DNA of 5,918 nucleotides, from contig DATKEH010000383.1 of NCBI GenBank assembly GCA_035546355.1, positions 1 to 5,918 of the forward strand. The letters are read 5' to 3'. This document shows positions 5,127 through 5,918 of this stretch, piece after piece (within the stretch, counting starts at the first letter, position 1; every line of letters starts with the position of its first letter). The stretch comes from DATKEH01 sp035546355. GTDB lineage: Bacteria; Acidobacteriota; Thermoanaerobaculia; Multivoradales; JAIOJS01. A program made the translations under genes and the position numbers. The notes under the pieces were generated by a model. That model was not told the DNA's origin. It saw only the letters and a program-made list of their open reading frames with translations, and ran no database searches.

Positions 5127-5918
5127 ATGACCCGCGCCCGTCGAGTCTCCCTCTACCTGGCCTTCGGCCTGTGCGTCCTGATGCTGGGCACGCCGGCCCT
5201 GCTGGCCCAGGCGACGACCGGCCACCTGTCCGGCGTCGTCACCGTCGAGGAGGACGGCACCCGCCTGCCCGGCGTCACCGTCTCCGCCCTCCACGAGCCC
5301 ACCAGCATTCGCTACACCTCCGTCACCGGCGGCGACGGCAGGTTCCTGATGGCCAACGTCCGCGTCGGCGGCCCCTACCGGGTCACCGCCAACCTCGAGG
5401 GCTACGGTCCGACCGAGGTCAGCAACGTGCACGTCAACCTGGGCGCCACCACCGAGCTGGTGATCCAGCTCGAGCTGGCCGAGATCAGCGAGTCGATCGA
5501 GGTGGTGGCCGACGCCGACCCGCTGCTCTCCAACCGCACCGGCTCCACCTCGGCGGTGTCGACCGAGCAGATCGCGAACCTGCCGACGATCAACCGCAGC
5601 CTGCAGGACTTCGCGCGCACCAACCCCTACTTCAACGTCGACTCGCCGGACGCCAGCGGCACCCGCCTCACCGTCGCCGGCCGCAACAATCGCTACAACA
5701 CCATCCAGATCGACGGCGCGGTCAACAACGACCTCTTCGGTCTCGCCGACACCGGCACGCCCGGCGGCCAGACCGATTCGCAGCCGATCTCGCTCGACGC
5801 CATCGAGCAGCTGCAGCTGGTGGTGTCGCCCTACGACGTGCGGCAGGGCGGCTTCACCGGCGGCGGCATCAACGCCGTCACCCGCTCGGGCAGCAACGAG
5901 TTCCACGGCTCGCTGTTC
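5127..5918 (+). CDS. Oar-like TonB-dependent outer-membrane receptor (N-terminal part, 3' end outside window)
   Basis: The first 264 residues are present and the frame is open to the window end. A Sec signal peptide (MTRARR, then a hydrophobic stretch, cleavage probably after LLAQ at about 28) leads into a carboxypeptidase-regulatory-like beta-sandwich (about 32-116: TGHLSGVVTVEEDGTRLPGV, TSVTGGDGRFLMANVRVGGPYRV). A linker with the EISESIEVVADADPLL pattern follows, then the TonB plug (about 140 onward). Diagnostic Oar-family motifs in the plug are TVAGRNNRYNTIQIDGAVNN, PISLDAIEQLQLVVSPYDVR, GGFTGGGINAVTRSG and NEFHGSLF. Full proteins of this type usually run about 1,000 residues, so most of the barrel lies to the right. 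Such proteins are numerous in Acidobacteriota and known from Myxococcus (Oar, involved in adhesion and development). Substrate unknown; import of glycans, peptides or metals is possible. It has its own promoter and so is probably a separate unit. Confidence 0.93.
   Translation, partial: MTRARRVSLYLAFGLCVLMLGTPALLAQATTGHLSGVVTVEEDGTRLPGVTVSALHEPTSIRYTSVTGGDGRFLMANVRVGGPYRVTANLEGYGPTEVSNVHVNLGATTELVIQLELAEISESIEVVADADPLLSNRTGSTSAVSTEQIANLPTINRSLQDFARTNPYFNVDSPDASGTRLTVAGRNNRYNTIQIDGAVNNDLFGLADTGTPGGQTDSQPISLDAIEQLQLVVSPYDVRQGGFTGGGINAVTRSGSNEFHGSLF

Noticed and set aside
4290..5906. 538-codon open frame on the minus strand spanning dut, the intergenic gap and the receptor gene
   Set aside because: Both + strand genes are in the same frame and this frame lies exactly codon-on-codon opposite them. 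Reverse stops would need TTA, CTA or TCA codons, which this GC-rich genome hardly uses. It shows no protein family features and covers two unmistakable genes.

Overview
This is a GC-rich (coding third positions almost all G/C), gene-dense window from a Gram-negative bacterium. All six genes are on the + strand. The combination of a secretin carrying a C-terminal cohesin-like domain, a row of short GspG-like pseudopilins and an Oar-type TonB-dependent receptor with a carboxypeptidase-regulatory-like N-terminus points to Acidobacteriota (Thermoanaerobaculia or Holophagae-like). That placement is an inference from gene content; other deep Gram-negative lineages are not excluded.

Positions 2-4500 hold the downstream part of a type II secretion / type IV pilus-like operon. 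First comes the C-terminal end of a PilP/GspC-like periplasmic protein with a proline-rich tether. Next is a large outer-membrane secretin that combines a lipobox, TPR-like helices, an STN (N0) domain, one secretin_N domain, the secretin core, an acidic linker and a cohesin-like domain. Three pilin-like genes follow: two GspG-like proteins with canonical G|FTLxE prepilin sites, and a third, divergent one that lacks Glu5 and has Pro/Gly-rich low-complexity segments. Junctions are tight (a few bases to about 30 bases), so these genes are very probably co-transcribed. The assembly ATPase, inner-membrane platform and prepilin peptidase are not in the window.

Positions 4503-4961 encode a complete trimeric dUTPase (dut) with all five family motifs. 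It starts 2 bases after the third pilin-like gene and is probably the last gene of the operon. The 165-base gap that follows holds a plausible sigma70-type promoter (TTGACC-N16-TAGACT), a leader of about 70 bases and a strong ribosome binding site. I see no convincing intrinsic terminator there. From 5127 to the window end is the N-terminal 264 residues of an Oar-like TonB-dependent outer-membrane protein: signal peptide, CarboxypepD_reg-like domain and plug.

Taken together, the PilP/GspC-like protein would link the inner-membrane platform to the secretin, the secretin would form the outer-membrane gate, and the pseudopilins would build the filament or piston. The most unusual element is the secretin's architecture, with a possible built-in pilotin at one end and a cohesin-like module at the other.
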